Below the pieces are notes generated by a model. It ran no database searches. It was not told the origin of the DNA and saw only the letters and a program-made list of their open reading frames with translations. Shown piece after piece: positions 18,699 through 28,210 of a DNA stretch of 64,000 nt (position 1 is the stretch's first letter; each line of letters begins with the position of its first letter). The position numbers and the translations under genes were made by a program. The stretch covers positions 1,984,001 to 2,048,000 of the forward strand of contig NZ_CP010536.1 in assembly GCF_000832305.1 (NCBI RefSeq), written 5' to 3'. Source of the stretch: Cupriavidus basilensis (lineage in GTDB: Bacteria; Pseudomonadota; Gammaproteobacteria; Burkholderiales; Burkholderiaceae).

Positions 18699-18754
18699 CA
18701 AGGGGGTAAGGGGGCAAGGGGGCAAGGGGGCAAGGGGGCAAGGGGGCAAGGGGG
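18699..18754. repeat. Seven tandem copies of an 8-bp G-rich repeat (CAAGGGGG)
   Basis: Seven consecutive units, the second with T for C (TAAGGGGG), the others identical. It lies about 175-230 bp upstream of the ligase start and just past the end of mug. The array has seven runs of five Gs, so it could form G-quadruplexes, and it is a likely variable-number locus. Confidence 0.95.
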
Positions 18755-18797
18755 CCACCGCGGCCCCGAGGCTTTCCGATGTCCTGTGTTTTGCGGT

Positions 18798-19385
18798 CTA
18801 TTGCGCAAACCAGGCTTTCGGCGAGGCATACGCAAGGTACAACGTTCTATAAGCCACAACGAGTTCATCGAGGCTGAACGAGCGGTTCAACCCGCTCGGA
18901 TTTGGAAGGATCCACACTGTCGACCCGCCCAACATCGCGTTCTGGCGTCCCCATGACACGTGCCGCTGACCTGATATCGCTGCGTATGCGGCCTTGCCCA
19001 GGAAGGCGATACAGGCGGGGCGATGAAGTTCGATTTTCTTCAGTAGCGCCGATGTCGATGCATGGAATTCATGCGGTGAAAGCTGATCGGCCCGCGCGGT
19101 AGGCCGGGCAACGGCCGTTGTCAATCCGCACCGGTGGGCGAGCAGGTCCCGGTCGTTTTCCGGGCGCATCAGCACTGGCGTGAAACCGGCCAGATGCAAG
19201 ACTCGCCAGAAGCGGTTGCCATTGCCTTCAAAGTGGTGGCCGCCTGCCGCCGCTTTCATGCCGGGATTGATTCCACAAAAGACGACTGCCAAGCCTTCCG
19301 ATATCACGTCCGGTAGCGATGGTGATGGCGATGGCGCACCGCCTGTCGGGTCGGAGACGATGCGCAGGTCCTGGACTTCGGTCAT
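18798..19385 (-). CDS. mug: G/U (T) mismatch-specific uracil-DNA glycosylase
   Basis: 195 residues from the ATG at 19385; the frame is open 25 codons farther. VVFCGINPGMKAAAGGHHFEGNGNRFW contains the GINPG active-site motif of the Mug/TDG family with its characteristic asparagine. ILPNPSGLNRSF matches the second conserved loop that inserts into DNA. It removes uracil and ethenocytosine opposite guanine. It lies 13 bp downstream of the TDT transporter gene on the same strand, so it may be co-transcribed. Confidence 0.92.
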   Translation of the reverse strand: MTEVQDLRIVSDPTGGAPSPSPSLPDVISEGLAVVFCGINPGMKAAAGGHHFEGNGNRFWRVLHLAGFTPVLMRPENDRDLLAHRCGLTTAVARPTARADQLSPHEFHASTSALLKKIELHRPACIAFLGKAAYAAISGQRHVSWGRQNAMLGGSTVWILPNPSGLNRSFSLDELVVAYRTLYLAYASPKAWFAQ

Positions 19386-19398
19386 GTCGTTCGCCGTT

Positions 19399-20388
19399 TC
19401 AACCGCCGAGCAGCTTACCGTTAAGGAGAATGTGCAGCGTTTTGACAAAGAGAACCCCAATCGCGAGGGTCAGCATGGCGAGCAGGATGATGGCAATCGC
19501 CTTCACGGGCCAGGCCTGGACGAACATCGCGTATTTCAGCGACGCAATCGCCAGCGCTGCCATTGGAAAGCTGATTGCCCACCAACCCGAAGCGAACGGC
19601 ATTCCCCTGCGAAACACCTTGGGCGCCAGTGTGAGGAATACAAAGAGACCGAAGTAGAACAGCAACCCGGAGAACGTGTCGACGTGCTGCGTAAAGTTGG
19701 TGTAGGCAAGAAAGCCCACTTCAAACGGTGCCATCAGGATCAGCAGCGAAGGGACCATGCCGGCGGGCAGCGGTTCGTGGTGAATCATTCGCGACATGAT
19801 CATCGTAAAGAACAAGAGGGCAATCATTGTGCCAACGGCCAGCGCGAAGAGGTTGACTTCATGCGCCCACGGCATTGGCATGGTCCCGCCGGCAACGGCG
19901 ATGTCCAACGTGGCCACACCCGGGATGAACCAGGCGGGAACGGCGTGCGCCGCGTCAATCTTTCCCCGCAGCAGCCGGCCCGCAATCGCAAAGCAGAGCG
20001 CAAGCGTGAAAATGGTACCCACCGTCCACATGATTTCGGAGAGCGTCGGGCTCAATGGCGCAACGACCGATGAAAGCAGCAGGATAGCGATCGTGATCGT
20101 GCCAAAGAAATTGCCGGCGACGGGATGCCGGTACTCGGCGACAACCGCCTCAGGATGTTTGACTGCCTTGACGAGATAGCCCGCGCCCAGCACGACGAAC
20201 ACCACCAAGGCGAGGATGCCGGCTGCATCGGAGATCAGCGGACTTACCCCGAACTCGTGGCTGGCCTGGCGCCACGCAATGGACAGTCCGGCAATGCCCA
20301 TGACCGACGCAAACAGGTTGACGGGCAGATTTTTGATGGAAGCGGTTGCGCGCAAGGACTGCGGGTGGGGACTCGAAAGCGTTGACAC
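19399..20388 (-). CDS. TDT/SLAC1-family anion or dicarboxylate transporter (TehA-like)
   Basis: 329 residues with ten hydrophobic helices typical of the tellurite-resistance/dicarboxylate transporter family. A GTG start at 20388 is chosen because GGAGA lies 7 nt upstream. Segments such as LPVNLFASVMGIAGLSIAWRQ at the N-terminus and PFEVGFLAYTNF match family landmarks. SLAC1/TehA proteins are trimeric anion channels; some members export sulfite or malate. Divergent from a LysR regulator that probably controls it. Confidence 0.85.
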   Translation of the reverse strand: MSTLSSPHPQSLRATASIKNLPVNLFASVMGIAGLSIAWRQASHEFGVSPLISDAAGILALVVFVVLGAGYLVKAVKHPEAVVAEYRHPVAGNFFGTITIAILLLSSVVAPLSPTLSEIMWTVGTIFTLALCFAIAGRLLRGKIDAAHAVPAWFIPGVATLDIAVAGGTMPMPWAHEVNLFALAVGTMIALLFFTMIMSRMIHHEPLPAGMVPSLLILMAPFEVGFLAYTNFTQHVDTFSGLLFYFGLFVFLTLAPKVFRRGMPFASGWWAISFPMAALAIASLKYAMFVQAWPVKAIAIILLAMLTLAIGVLFVKTLHILLNGKLLGG

Positions 20389-20518
20389 AGCACATTCTCC
20401 AGATTTTTGCGGACCTGAGACGTGGCAGCCCAGAGCAGCCAATCGACAAGCCTCAAATCGTTCGCCGCCTCGTTTGCCGGGGCAGTGCGGCCGATAATAT
20501 GCTCTTCCACCTAAGAAG

Positions 20519-20533
20519 ATAATCTGCCATTAT
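20519..20533. promoter_or_regulatory. Dyad in the divergent TDT/LysR promoter
   Basis: ATAAT-ctgcc-ATTAT, a perfect 5+5 dyad in the 174-bp gap between the divergent genes. It is a plausible core of a LysR operator, though AT-rich dyads also arise by chance. Confidence 0.35.
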
Positions 20534-20562
20534 TGGAAATCATCCTCCCAAAAATTGAGAAC

Positions 20563-21471
20563 GTGGCCGATCGCTTCGAATCCATGTCGATCCTGGTGGC
20601 TGTCGTCGAGGCAGGCAGTTTTTCTGCTGCGGCGCGCCAGCTCAAGATGCCGCTCGCAACGGTGAGCCGCAAGGTCGCAGACCTGGAGTCGCACCTGAAA
20701 ACCCGGCTACTGCACCGCTCCACCCGACAGCTTTCCCTCACCGAAGCCGGGCAAGCGTATGTCGCCGCATGCCGGCGCATTCTCGAGGAAGTGGGGGAGG
20801 CGGAGCGTGCGGCGTCGGGGGAGTACGCGGCGCCCAAAGGCGAGATCGTCATCACCGCGCCCCTCGTCTTCGGACGCCTGCACGTCTTGCCGGTGGTCGC
20901 GGATTTCCTCAAGATCTATCCGGACATCGATGTGCGGATGGTGCTGACCGACCGCGTGGTGCCGCTGCTTGAAGAGCACGTCGATGTCGCATTGCGGGTT
21001 GCCGACCTGCCCGACAGCAGTTTCGTCGCGGCACGGATTGGCACCGTGCGCCGGGTGGTGTGCGCAAGCCCGGCCTACTTCGCCGAACACGGCATGCCGA
21101 CGAGCCCCCTTGAGCTCACCGCGCATGCATGCATCACGTTTGAACGGATGACATCCAGGCAGGTTTGGACCTTCATGTCGGGCAAGTCGGAGATCGCGGT
21201 GCCCGTGCGTTCGCGGCTTGCCGTCAGCACCGCCGAAGCCGCGGTCGATGCGGCGGTGGCCGGCGTCGGGATCACGCGCGTGGCGTCTTATCAGATGGCG
21301 AGCGCGTTGCGCGCCGGTGCGCTCAAGATCGTGCTCGCACCGTTCGAGCCGGCGCCGTGGCCCGTCAGCCTTGTTCACACCGGACAGGGCATCCTGCCGC
21401 TGAAGCTGCGCGCTTTCCTTGATTTCGCCGCGCCGCGCTTGAAGGCTCGGGTGGTGGAGGTGGAAGTCTGA
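20563..21471 (+). CDS. LysR-family transcriptional regulator
   Basis: About 302 residues from a GTG at 20563 (VADRFESMSILVAVVEAGSF); a TTG at 20533 or the ATG at 20584 are alternatives. The N-terminal HTH reads GSFSAAARQLKMPLATVSRKVADLESHL, and the periplasmic-binding-like effector domain fills the rest. The subfamily (MSILVAVVEAGS opening) usually regulates an adjacent divergent gene. Here that is the TDT transporter. Confidence 0.9.
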   Translation: MADRFESMSILVAVVEAGSFSAAARQLKMPLATVSRKVADLESHLKTRLLHRSTRQLSLTEAGQAYVAACRRILEEVGEAERAASGEYAAPKGEIVITAPLVFGRLHVLPVVADFLKIYPDIDVRMVLTDRVVPLLEEHVDVALRVADLPDSSFVAARIGTVRRVVCASPAYFAEHGMPTSPLELTAHACITFERMTSRQVWTFMSGKSEIAVPVRSRLAVSTAEAAVDAAVAGVGITRVASYQMASALRAGALKIVLAPFEPAPWPVSLVHTGQGILPLKLRAFLDFAAPRLKARVVEVEV

Positions 21472-21845
21472 CGTTTGCGGGTCGAGGGTGCGTGCGCCGC
21501 CGCTGAGTTGCGGATTCAACCGGTCGATGCAACACAGGCCGATCCGAGAGGTTGGCAACCGGCAGGCCCAGTCTGCTCAGTGGGTACTCAGTGGGTAGAT
21601 TGCGTATTTCAATAAGCTCGGCCAGGAGCGGCCCTTGACCTTGATATTGACAATCCGCAAAGCGTCCACCACTATCCGGGTATGCCCCACATACGCCAGA
21701 TGAACATGATGTGCTTCTCCATGACCGCCTTCGGCGGGCCATGACGTCGTACGCATCCAGGATTCAGCGTATTACTCGAAGCCCCGCCAACAATGACGGG
21801 GCTTTTTGCTTCTCCGTCACTGATGGCCATGAACGGAGAATGGAA
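21472..21845. other. 374-bp gap without a convincing gene
   Basis: Holds a direct repeat of CTCAGTGGGTA near 21576-21597 and a strong terminator-like hairpin near its right end. No protein of more than about 20 residues with normal codon use is seen; a small RNA ending at the hairpin is possible. Confidence 0.5.
21780..21807 (+). terminator. Rho-independent terminator hairpin
   Basis: AGCCCCG pairs with CGGGGCT across a 10-nt loop, followed directly by TTTT. It lies 39 bp before the GNAT start and about 310 bp after the LysR gene. Confidence 0.75.
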
Positions 21846-22328
21846 ATGCCGGAAATTCGACGAGCCAGGCGAAGCGATGCCCAGGCGGCATTCGATATTC
21901 GCCGTCTGGCGATTCATGATCAATGCGGCACCGCCTATACCCCGGAGCAGGTCCAGGCTTGGACGACCGTGCCGCTCACGGAGTGGTATAGAGACCTGGT
22001 GGAAAATCACTTTCACCTGGTCTGCATCCAGGGGGATCCCGTCGCCACCGGCATGATCGATTTCGAAAAGAGAGAATTGGGGGCAATCTTTGTCCACCCC
22101 GACTTCATGCAGCGCGGCCTGGGCATGAAAATGATGACCCACCTCGAATGCCTGGCACGCCAGGCCGAGTTGACTGAAATCAATCTCGAGGCCACGTTGA
22201 ACGCCGCCGCCTTTTACCGGCGATGTGGTTTCATCGGCGATAAGCCGTCTGTCTACCAATCCCCCTCGGGGCTTCGGCTGGCCTGCATGCCCATGGTGAA
22301 GAAGCTTGCGTTGGCGCCTGCCGGATGA
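21846..22328 (+). CDS. GNAT-family N-acetyltransferase
   Basis: 160 residues from the ATG at 21846, preceded by GGAGA at 7 nt; the ATG at 21840 is too close to that site. The acetyl-CoA loop is IFVHPDFMQRGLGMKMMTHLE (R/Q-x-x-G-x-G/A pattern QRGLGM). A C-terminal AAAFYRRCGF motif is typical of the fold. Acetyl acceptor unknown. No operon partners are evident. Confidence 0.85.
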   Translation: MPEIRRARRSDAQAAFDIRRLAIHDQCGTAYTPEQVQAWTTVPLTEWYRDLVENHFHLVCIQGDPVATGMIDFEKRELGAIFVHPDFMQRGLGMKMMTHLECLARQAELTEINLEATLNAAAFYRRCGFIGDKPSVYQSPSGLRLACMPMVKKLALAPAG

Positions 22329-22514
22329 CTTTTTCGGCTTGGGGATTCAGCGAGGAGCCATGCGAACCGGCTATGCTTGCTGCCTTCGTCGCACTCCGGT
22401 AGTCTCCCTGTCTGGCAAAAGACCAAGGTGCATATGGCCGTCTCGAATGGCCGCTTCGTGGAGCGGACCGCGGACCATAGGATGCAAATTTCGCATGCGG
22501 TGGGGAAAATGTAG

Positions 22515-23063
22515 ATGACTCTGATTGACGATTTTCTGCCTCGTTATGATTTCCGCGAGCGGCACGCTGCGCGCGTACACGCGCCGGCGAACATGATTCT
22601 GGATTGCGTTACTCGCCAACGTGTGCAAGATGATCCGCTGGTACGACTGGCCATTGGCCTGCGCGAACTGCCGTCGCGCTTGATGAGCCGGTCGAGCAGA
22701 CCCCCGCTTGATCTCGACGATTTCACATTTCTTGGCCGCGAGGGGGATGCCGGGCTAGCGTTCGGACTGACAGGCGCGTTCTGGCGGGCAGATTACGGTT
22801 TGCTGGACATTGCGTCCCCCGAAGCCTTCAAGGCGACTGTCAGACTGGACGTCTGCCAGCTCGTCATGAGCTTCAACGTAGATGCCGATGCGTCAGGCGC
22901 GTCCGTGCTGAGCACGGAGACCCGGGTGTTTTGTCCAACCGCGGCAGTTCGTCGCCGCTTTGCGCCCTACTGGTACGTCATCCGTCCTGTCAGTGGGTTA
23001 CTCCGGCGGCGTATGCTTGCCAGGGTTCGGCGACAGGCCGAACGTCTCGCCACGGAACGATGA
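22515..23063 (+). CDS. Hypothetical protein, SRPBCC-like
   Basis: 182 residues, beginning MTLIDDFLPRYDFRERH AARVHAPA. The opening plus alternating beta-type segments (FGLTGAFWRADYG, VCQLVMSFNVDAD) resemble small proteins with a START/SRPBCC-like fold, but I cannot name the family with certainty. A Gly-rich purine stretch (GGGGAAAA) is 7 nt upstream of the ATG at 22515. Two arginine-rich helices end the protein. The 186 bp before it hold only a 26-codon frame. Confidence 0.65.
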   Translation: MTLIDDFLPRYDFRERHAARVHAPANMILDCVTRQRVQDDPLVRLAIGLRELPSRLMSRSSRPPLDLDDFTFLGREGDAGLAFGLTGAFWRADYGLLDIASPEAFKATVRLDVCQLVMSFNVDADASGASVLSTETRVFCPTAAVRRRFAPYWYVIRPVSGLLRRRMLARVRRQAERLATER

Positions 23064-23210
23064 GAGCCATCCGGCCTTCATCGCGATGAGGGAATAGGCA
23101 AGGCTTGCGCTACCAGCGAACTCACCGCGAAGCCCGCATGGTTCGCAGCGAGTGGCTAGCCGCTAACGGCGAGGGTCGGAGGCTTGCGGTGGGAGGCGGG
23201 CGATGGGCCG

Positions 23211-24026
23211 TCAGGACTGGCGTGCGATCTCCTCCAGCAGCGCCGCCTCCATCGCTTCGATCGGCGCGCGTGCGCAGCCGGTGTAGAACTCGACCTGGGC
23301 GCAAGCCTGGTGCAGCATCATGCGCGTGCCGTCGATGGTGCGGCAGCCAAGCTCGGCGGCGTCCCGGATCAGCTTGCTCCTGACCGGGATAAAGGCAGCG
23401 TCCATGACGATCAGGTGGGCGGCAAGCTGCCCGGCCACGGGGTTGACATCGGGGGCGCGAAAGCCGGCGGCCGTTGCGTTGGCGAGCAGGTCGAAGTCTG
23501 CCGCCCGGAAGTCGGACAACGCGCCGCCAAAGCGCAGGCCAAGCGAGGCGGCCAGTTCCTCGCCGCGCGCCGCGGTGCGGTTGAATAGGGTCACGGCGGC
23601 GCCGGCCTCGCGCAATCCATAGGCCATGGCACGCGCCGCGCCGCCCGCGCCCAGCAGCGCGATGCGCTTGCCCTGCAGCTCGGTCACCTCCTGGAAGGCA
23701 CGTACGGCGCCGATGCAATCGGTGTTGTAGCCGGTCAGCACGCCATCGACATTGTTGATGGTGTTGACCGCGCCAATGGCGCGCGCGGTCTCGTCGAGGT
23801 GGTCGAGGTGAGGGATCACGGCCTGCTTGTGCGGCATTGATACGTTCATGCCGCGCACGCCCAGCGCGCGGATCGATTGCACGGCGCCGGGCACGTCCTG
23901 CACGCCGAAGCAGACGAAGGTGTAGTCGATCTCCAGCGCCCGGTAGGCCGCGTTGTGGATGCGTACATTGAAGGTGAAAGGCTCGCCCATGATCGAGCCG
24001 CACAGCGTGGGAATGGAACGGGGCAT
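23211..24026 (-). CDS. AroE-like shikimate/quinate dehydrogenase-family protein with altered substrate motif
   Basis: 271 residues. The NADP-binding core is normal: LLGAGGAARAMAYGL and LFNRTAARGEEL. The catalytic lysine (NVSMPHKQAVIPHLD) and aspartate (TGYNTDCIGAVRAF) are present. The N-terminal substrate motif, usually S-x-S-P before the conserved H-N, is T-F-N-V here (GEPFTFNVRIHNAAY), so both shikimate-binding serines are missing. It probably reduces a different polyol or keto acid. Last gene of the kgu operon, 88 bp after the reductase. Biosynthetic AroE is unlikely. Confidence 0.8.
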   Translation of the reverse strand: MPRSIPTLCGSIMGEPFTFNVRIHNAAYRALEIDYTFVCFGVQDVPGAVQSIRALGVRGMNVSMPHKQAVIPHLDHLDETARAIGAVNTINNVDGVLTGYNTDCIGAVRAFQEVTELQGKRIALLGAGGAARAMAYGLREAGAAVTLFNRTAARGEELAASLGLRFGGALSDFRAADFDLLANATAAGFRAPDVNPVAGQLAAHLIVMDAAFIPVRSKLIRDAAELGCRTIDGTRMMLHQACAQVEFYTGCARAPIEAMEAALLEEIARQS

Positions 24027-24060
24027 TGCGGATGGTCCTTGCGGGAAGGTTCGGGCAGCG

Positions 24061-24113
24061 GCTTAAGCGATTAAAGCGGCTTAGGCGATTAAAGCGATTG
24101 CAGCGATGAGCGA
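24061..24113. repeat. Degenerate tandem repeats (AGCGATTAA-type)
   Basis: GCGATTAAAGCG occurs twice, with further AGCGAT units, in the gap between the AroE-like gene and the ketogluconate reductase. Confidence 0.6.
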
Positions 24114-24114
24114 T

Positions 24115-25092
24115 TCAAGAGGCCATGGCCGTCAGGTCGAAGCGCGTGGCGGGTGGCCGGCCGGCCAGCGCGTCCAGCAGATTGCGCGTGGCCAGTTCCG
24201 CCATGGCGCGGCGGGTTTCATGCGTGGCTGAGCCGATGTGGGGCAGGGCCGTCACCCGCGCATGGCAGCGCAGCGGCGAATCCTGCGGCAGCGGTTCGGT
24301 GGCAAAGACGTCGAGCCCGGCCGCGCGCAGGTGGCCGCTGTCGAGCGCCGCGAGCAGCGCGTCTTCCTGCACGATCTGGCCGCGGGCGCCGTTGACAAAG
24401 ATGGCCCCCGGTTTCATCAGCGCGAACTCGCGCTGCCCCATCAAGCCGCGCGTGCTCTTGGTTAGCGGCAGCGTGACGGCGACGATGTCGGCGCGGCGCA
24501 AGGCGTCGTCGAGTTCCGTGCGGGTGGCGCGCCCCACGAGATCGGGCGGTTCGGCGGCAGTCTCGTTGACGTACAGCACCTCCATGCCGAAGCCGAGCGC
24601 CGCGCGGCGCGCCACCGCCTGGCCGATACGCCCGAAACCGAGGATCGCCAGCGTCTTGCCGTGCACGTCCCAGCCGAACAGGCTTTCACCGATATTGGCG
24701 GCCCAGCGGCCTTCGCGCACATGGGCGGCGAGTTCGACCAGGCGGCGGCTGGCCGCCATGATGAGCGCGAAGACCGTGTCGGCGGTGGTCTCGGTGAGTA
24801 CGCCGGGCGTATGGCAGAGCGTAATGCCACGCCGGCGCAGGCAGGCGAGATCATAGTTGTCGACCCCCACCGAAATGCTCGAGATCACTTCCAGCCGGCC
24901 GGCTTCTGCCAGTTCGGCCGCGCCTAGCTTGACGCTGGAGCCGATCAGGCCGTGCGCATTCGCCAGCGCGGCGCGAAAGGCCGGCCGTTGCGGCGGCTGG
25001 CGCGGGTCGGCGACGATCACGTCATGCTCCGCTTCGATCCGGGCGAGCAGGTCGGGCGGAATGGGACGGAACACCAATACATTCTTGCGCAT
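24115..25092 (-). CDS. kguD: 2-ketogluconate (2-hydroxyacid) reductase
   Basis: 325 residues of the D-isomer 2-hydroxyacid dehydrogenase family. The NAD(P) motif is LAILGFGRIGQAVARRA. The catalytic Arg lies in INGARGQIVQEDALL-type context (VNGARGQIVQ), Glu in LDVFATEPLPQ and His in ALPHIGSATHETR. In the kgu pathway, KguD reduces 2-keto-6-phosphogluconate to 6-phosphogluconate. The kinase, epimerase-like gene and PtxS operators upstream support that assignment over general glyoxylate/hydroxypyruvate reductase. The ATG at 25092 follows AAGGA. Confidence 0.8.
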   Translation of the reverse strand: MRKNVLVFRPIPPDLLARIEAEHDVIVADPRQPPQRPAFRAALANAHGLIGSSVKLGAAELAEAGRLEVISSISVGVDNYDLACLRRRGITLCHTPGVLTETTADTVFALIMAASRRLVELAAHVREGRWAANIGESLFGWDVHGKTLAILGFGRIGQAVARRAALGFGMEVLYVNETAAEPPDLVGRATRTELDDALRRADIVAVTLPLTKSTRGLMGQREFALMKPGAIFVNGARGQIVQEDALLAALDSGHLRAAGLDVFATEPLPQDSPLRCHARVTALPHIGSATHETRRAMAELATRNLLDALAGRPPATRFDLTAMAS

Positions 25093-25112
25093 CGCAAATC
25101 CTTGCTGTGACT

Positions 25113-26057
25113 TCACAGGTTGCTGGCCGCCAGCAGGGCATGGGTCGGCAGGCCTTCGGTATCGCCGCGCACCTGCACCGCCCGCGCGCCGATCCATGCG
25201 CCGCGCCGGACGGCGTCGGCCACCGTCCGGCCTTGCAGCAGCGCGCTGATGACGCCCACGGCAAAGCCGTCTCCCGCGCCGACGGTGTCGACGACACGCT
25301 CGACGCTGAACGCGGGGACATGGCCGGTGCCGGCTTCGCCATCGAAGTAGGCGCCTTCAGCGCCCAGCTTCACCACGACCAGCCTGGCGCCGCGCCCACG
25401 GTAAAAGGCGGCGATGCGTTCGGGCTCGGCATGGCCGGTCAGGAAGCGGCCTTCCTCGATGCCGGGCAGCACCCAGTCGCACTGTTGGGCCAGGTTGTTC
25501 AACGTCTCGCGCATCAACTCGGGCGTGGCCCACAACGCGGGGCGCAGATTGGGATCGAACGAGACCGTGCGGCCGGCAGCCCGCATGGTGGCGATGGCCT
25601 GGCGCGTGGCGGCCTGCGTGCCTTCGGCCAGCGCGGGGAACACGCCGGTGACGTGCAGGTGCCGTGCGCGCCGTAGCCACCGGTCGTCCAGATGCTCCGG
25701 GTTCATGCGGCTTGCGGCCGAGCCGCGGCGGTGATATTCCACGGGCGGATCGCTGCCGTCGTCGACCCGTCCCTTGAACTGGAAGCCGGTGCGCTCGCCG
25801 GGCTCGCACACCACCTGGCTGCAATCCACGCCTTCGCGCCGCATTTCACCGAGCAGGTAGCGCGCCATCGAATCATCGCCGAGGCGGCTGGCCCATCCGA
25901 CCTTCAGGCCCAGGCGCGACAGGCCGATGGCCACATTGGTCTCGGCGCCGGCGGTGCGCTTGTGGAAGGTCTGCACGCCTTCGAGCGGCCCGGCTTCACC
26001 GGCCACCAGCATCAGCATGGCCTCGCCCAGCGTCACCACATCCAGATCCGGGCTCAT
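25113..26057 (-). CDS. kguK: 2-ketogluconate kinase (PfkB family)
   Basis: 314 residues; the ATG at 26057 overlaps the stop of the upstream gene (ATGA). PfkB signatures: KRTAGAETNVAIGLSRLG near residue 33 and the C-terminal VVDTVGAGDGFAVGVISALL with catalytic Asp. It is closest in layout to 2-keto-3-deoxygluconate and 2-ketogluconate kinases. Phosphorylates the imported sugar acid at C6 before KguD reduces it. The function is taken from family plus operon context. Confidence 0.82.
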   Translation of the reverse strand: MSPDLDVVTLGEAMLMLVAGEAGPLEGVQTFHKRTAGAETNVAIGLSRLGLKVGWASRLGDDSMARYLLGEMRREGVDCSQVVCEPGERTGFQFKGRVDDGSDPPVEYHRRGSAASRMNPEHLDDRWLRRARHLHVTGVFPALAEGTQAATRQAIATMRAAGRTVSFDPNLRPALWATPELMRETLNNLAQQCDWVLPGIEEGRFLTGHAEPERIAAFYRGRGARLVVVKLGAEGAYFDGEAGTGHVPAFSVERVVDTVGAGDGFAVGVISALLQGRTVADAVRRGAWIGARAVQVRGDTEGLPTHALLAASNL

Positions 26058-26838
26058 GCGGGAATCTCCACCGAACGCAGCAGTTCGACATGCTTGCGCG
26101 TGACCTGTACCAGGTCTTCGCCTTGCAGCGGAAACTCGATGGCGCGCGCAACGCCGGCGGGCAGGCGGCGCAATACGCTGCGCCATGGCGCGGCAGATTG
26201 GTCCAGCGGCACGGCAACCCACCTGGCGGGCGTGCGCAGCACGCCTTTGCAGTGCACATAGCCCACCTGCGCGGCGAAGGCCTGCGCGGCGTCGAGGGGA
26301 TCTTCGCCCGTCCAGTGCCAGTTGCCCATGTCGAAGGTCATCGGCACCGTCTTGCCGAGCGCCGTGGCACGCGCGAAGAAGTCGCGCAGCGGCGGTACGG
26401 TGCCGGCGCTGGCGGTCTGGTCGTTTTCCACGACGAGCTCGATGCCGCCGTGCCGCAGCCACGGGAGCAATCCTTCAAGCGCGGCGCCTTCCCGGTAGCC
26501 GCCCAGCGACATCTTGACGCTGCCGGCACCGAGCGCCAGCGCGGTTGTGAAGGCGCGGTCGAGCGCGGCGAGGTCGAGGCTACCGGTTTCGCTCCAGAGG
26601 CCTTCGGGGCTAGACCAGACCACGCTTAGCCCATGGTGTTCGGCGACCGCGCGCTGTTCCCTGACTTCATCCTTGTGTCCGCGCTGGAGTTCGCCGCGGT
26701 ATTCCACGCCGTCCGCGCCGGCCGCCGCGGCAATCCGCCCCAGGGCCGCCTGCCCGTCGCGCCGGGCGAGGTCCGCGCCATAGGCCGTGAGCGAGATCAG
26801 CACCGGCGGCTGCAAAGAACCATCTTGTTGCCGCCGGG

Positions 26839-26842
<4 letters not shown>
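26054..26842 (-). CDS. kguE: KguE-like sugar phosphate isomerase/epimerase
   Basis: 262 residues with a xylose-isomerase-like TIM barrel: AAAGADGVEYRGEL, LVVENDQTASAGT, TFDMGNWHWTGEDP and a metal-ligand-like C-terminal EFPLQGEDL. The VENDQ and FDMGNW motifs fit the KguE family of ketogluconate operons, whose exact reaction is not well settled. Its start overlaps the stop of the ABC ATPase gene (ATGA), so translation is coupled. Confidence 0.75.
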
Positions 26843-27559
<717 letters not shown>

Positions 27560-27573
<14 letters not shown>

Positions 27574-28210
27574 GGAGCCTCCTTTCCATGCGCCTGGCTG
27601 CCGAAGAAAGCGGGAAGCAAAGCGCGAAGTAGATAAGTGCGACGACGACGAAGACCGCGAAGGGCTGGAAGGTCGCGTTGTTGATCAGCTGGCCGGCGCG
27701 GGTGAGTTCGATGACGCCGATGATGGAGGTGATCGAGGTGTTCTTGACCAGCTGGACCGAGAAGCCCACCGTGGGCGGCAGGGCCAGCCGCACGGCTTGC
27801 GGCAGCACCACATGGCGCAGCTGCTGCCAGCGGGTGAGGGCGAGCGCCTCGCTGGCCTCCCACTGCCCTTGCGGCACGGCCTCGATGCAGCCCCGCCAGA
27901 TCTCGCCAAGATAAGCGCTGGCGTAGATCGACATCGCCAGCATGGCCGCCGTCATCGGCGACAGCTTGAGCCCGAGCACGGAGAGGCCGTAGTAGCTCAG
28001 GAACAGCACGATCAGCACCGGCGTGCCTTGCACGATCTGGATATAGACCGTGCTGGCGAGGCGCAGCAGGGCGCTTCTGGAGGTCCGCGCCAGCGCCACC
28101 AGGAAGCCGGCCAGCGTGCCGCCGACGAAGGCCAGCAAGGTCACCCACAGCGTCCAGCGTGCTGCCAGGAGCAGGATTTCAAGATGATTCCAGGAGAACT
28201 CGGTGATCAT
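27560..28210 (-). CDS. ABC transporter permease (HisM/GlnP type)
   Basis: 216 residues, about five membrane helices. The EAA loop for ATPase contact is EASEALALTRWQQLRHVVLPQAVRLALPP near residue 118. Overlaps the second permease gene by 4 bp (ATGA), consistent with tight co-expression. Forms the translocation channel together with the next gene. Confidence 0.9.

Noticed and set aside
18699..18754. Could the G-rich array or other tandem repeats be a CRISPR array?
   Set aside because: Units of 6-14 bp without unique spacers, no cas genes; simple tandem repeats.
21576..21750. Possible integrase or transposase remnant next to the 21780 terminator
   Set aside because: Short direct repeat and mixed frames, but no recognisable integrase motif or inverted ends.
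22434..22514. 26-codon frame ending one base before the ATG of the SRPBCC-like gene
   Set aside because: No ribosome site and no recognisable sequence; the stop/start adjacency alone is not enough.
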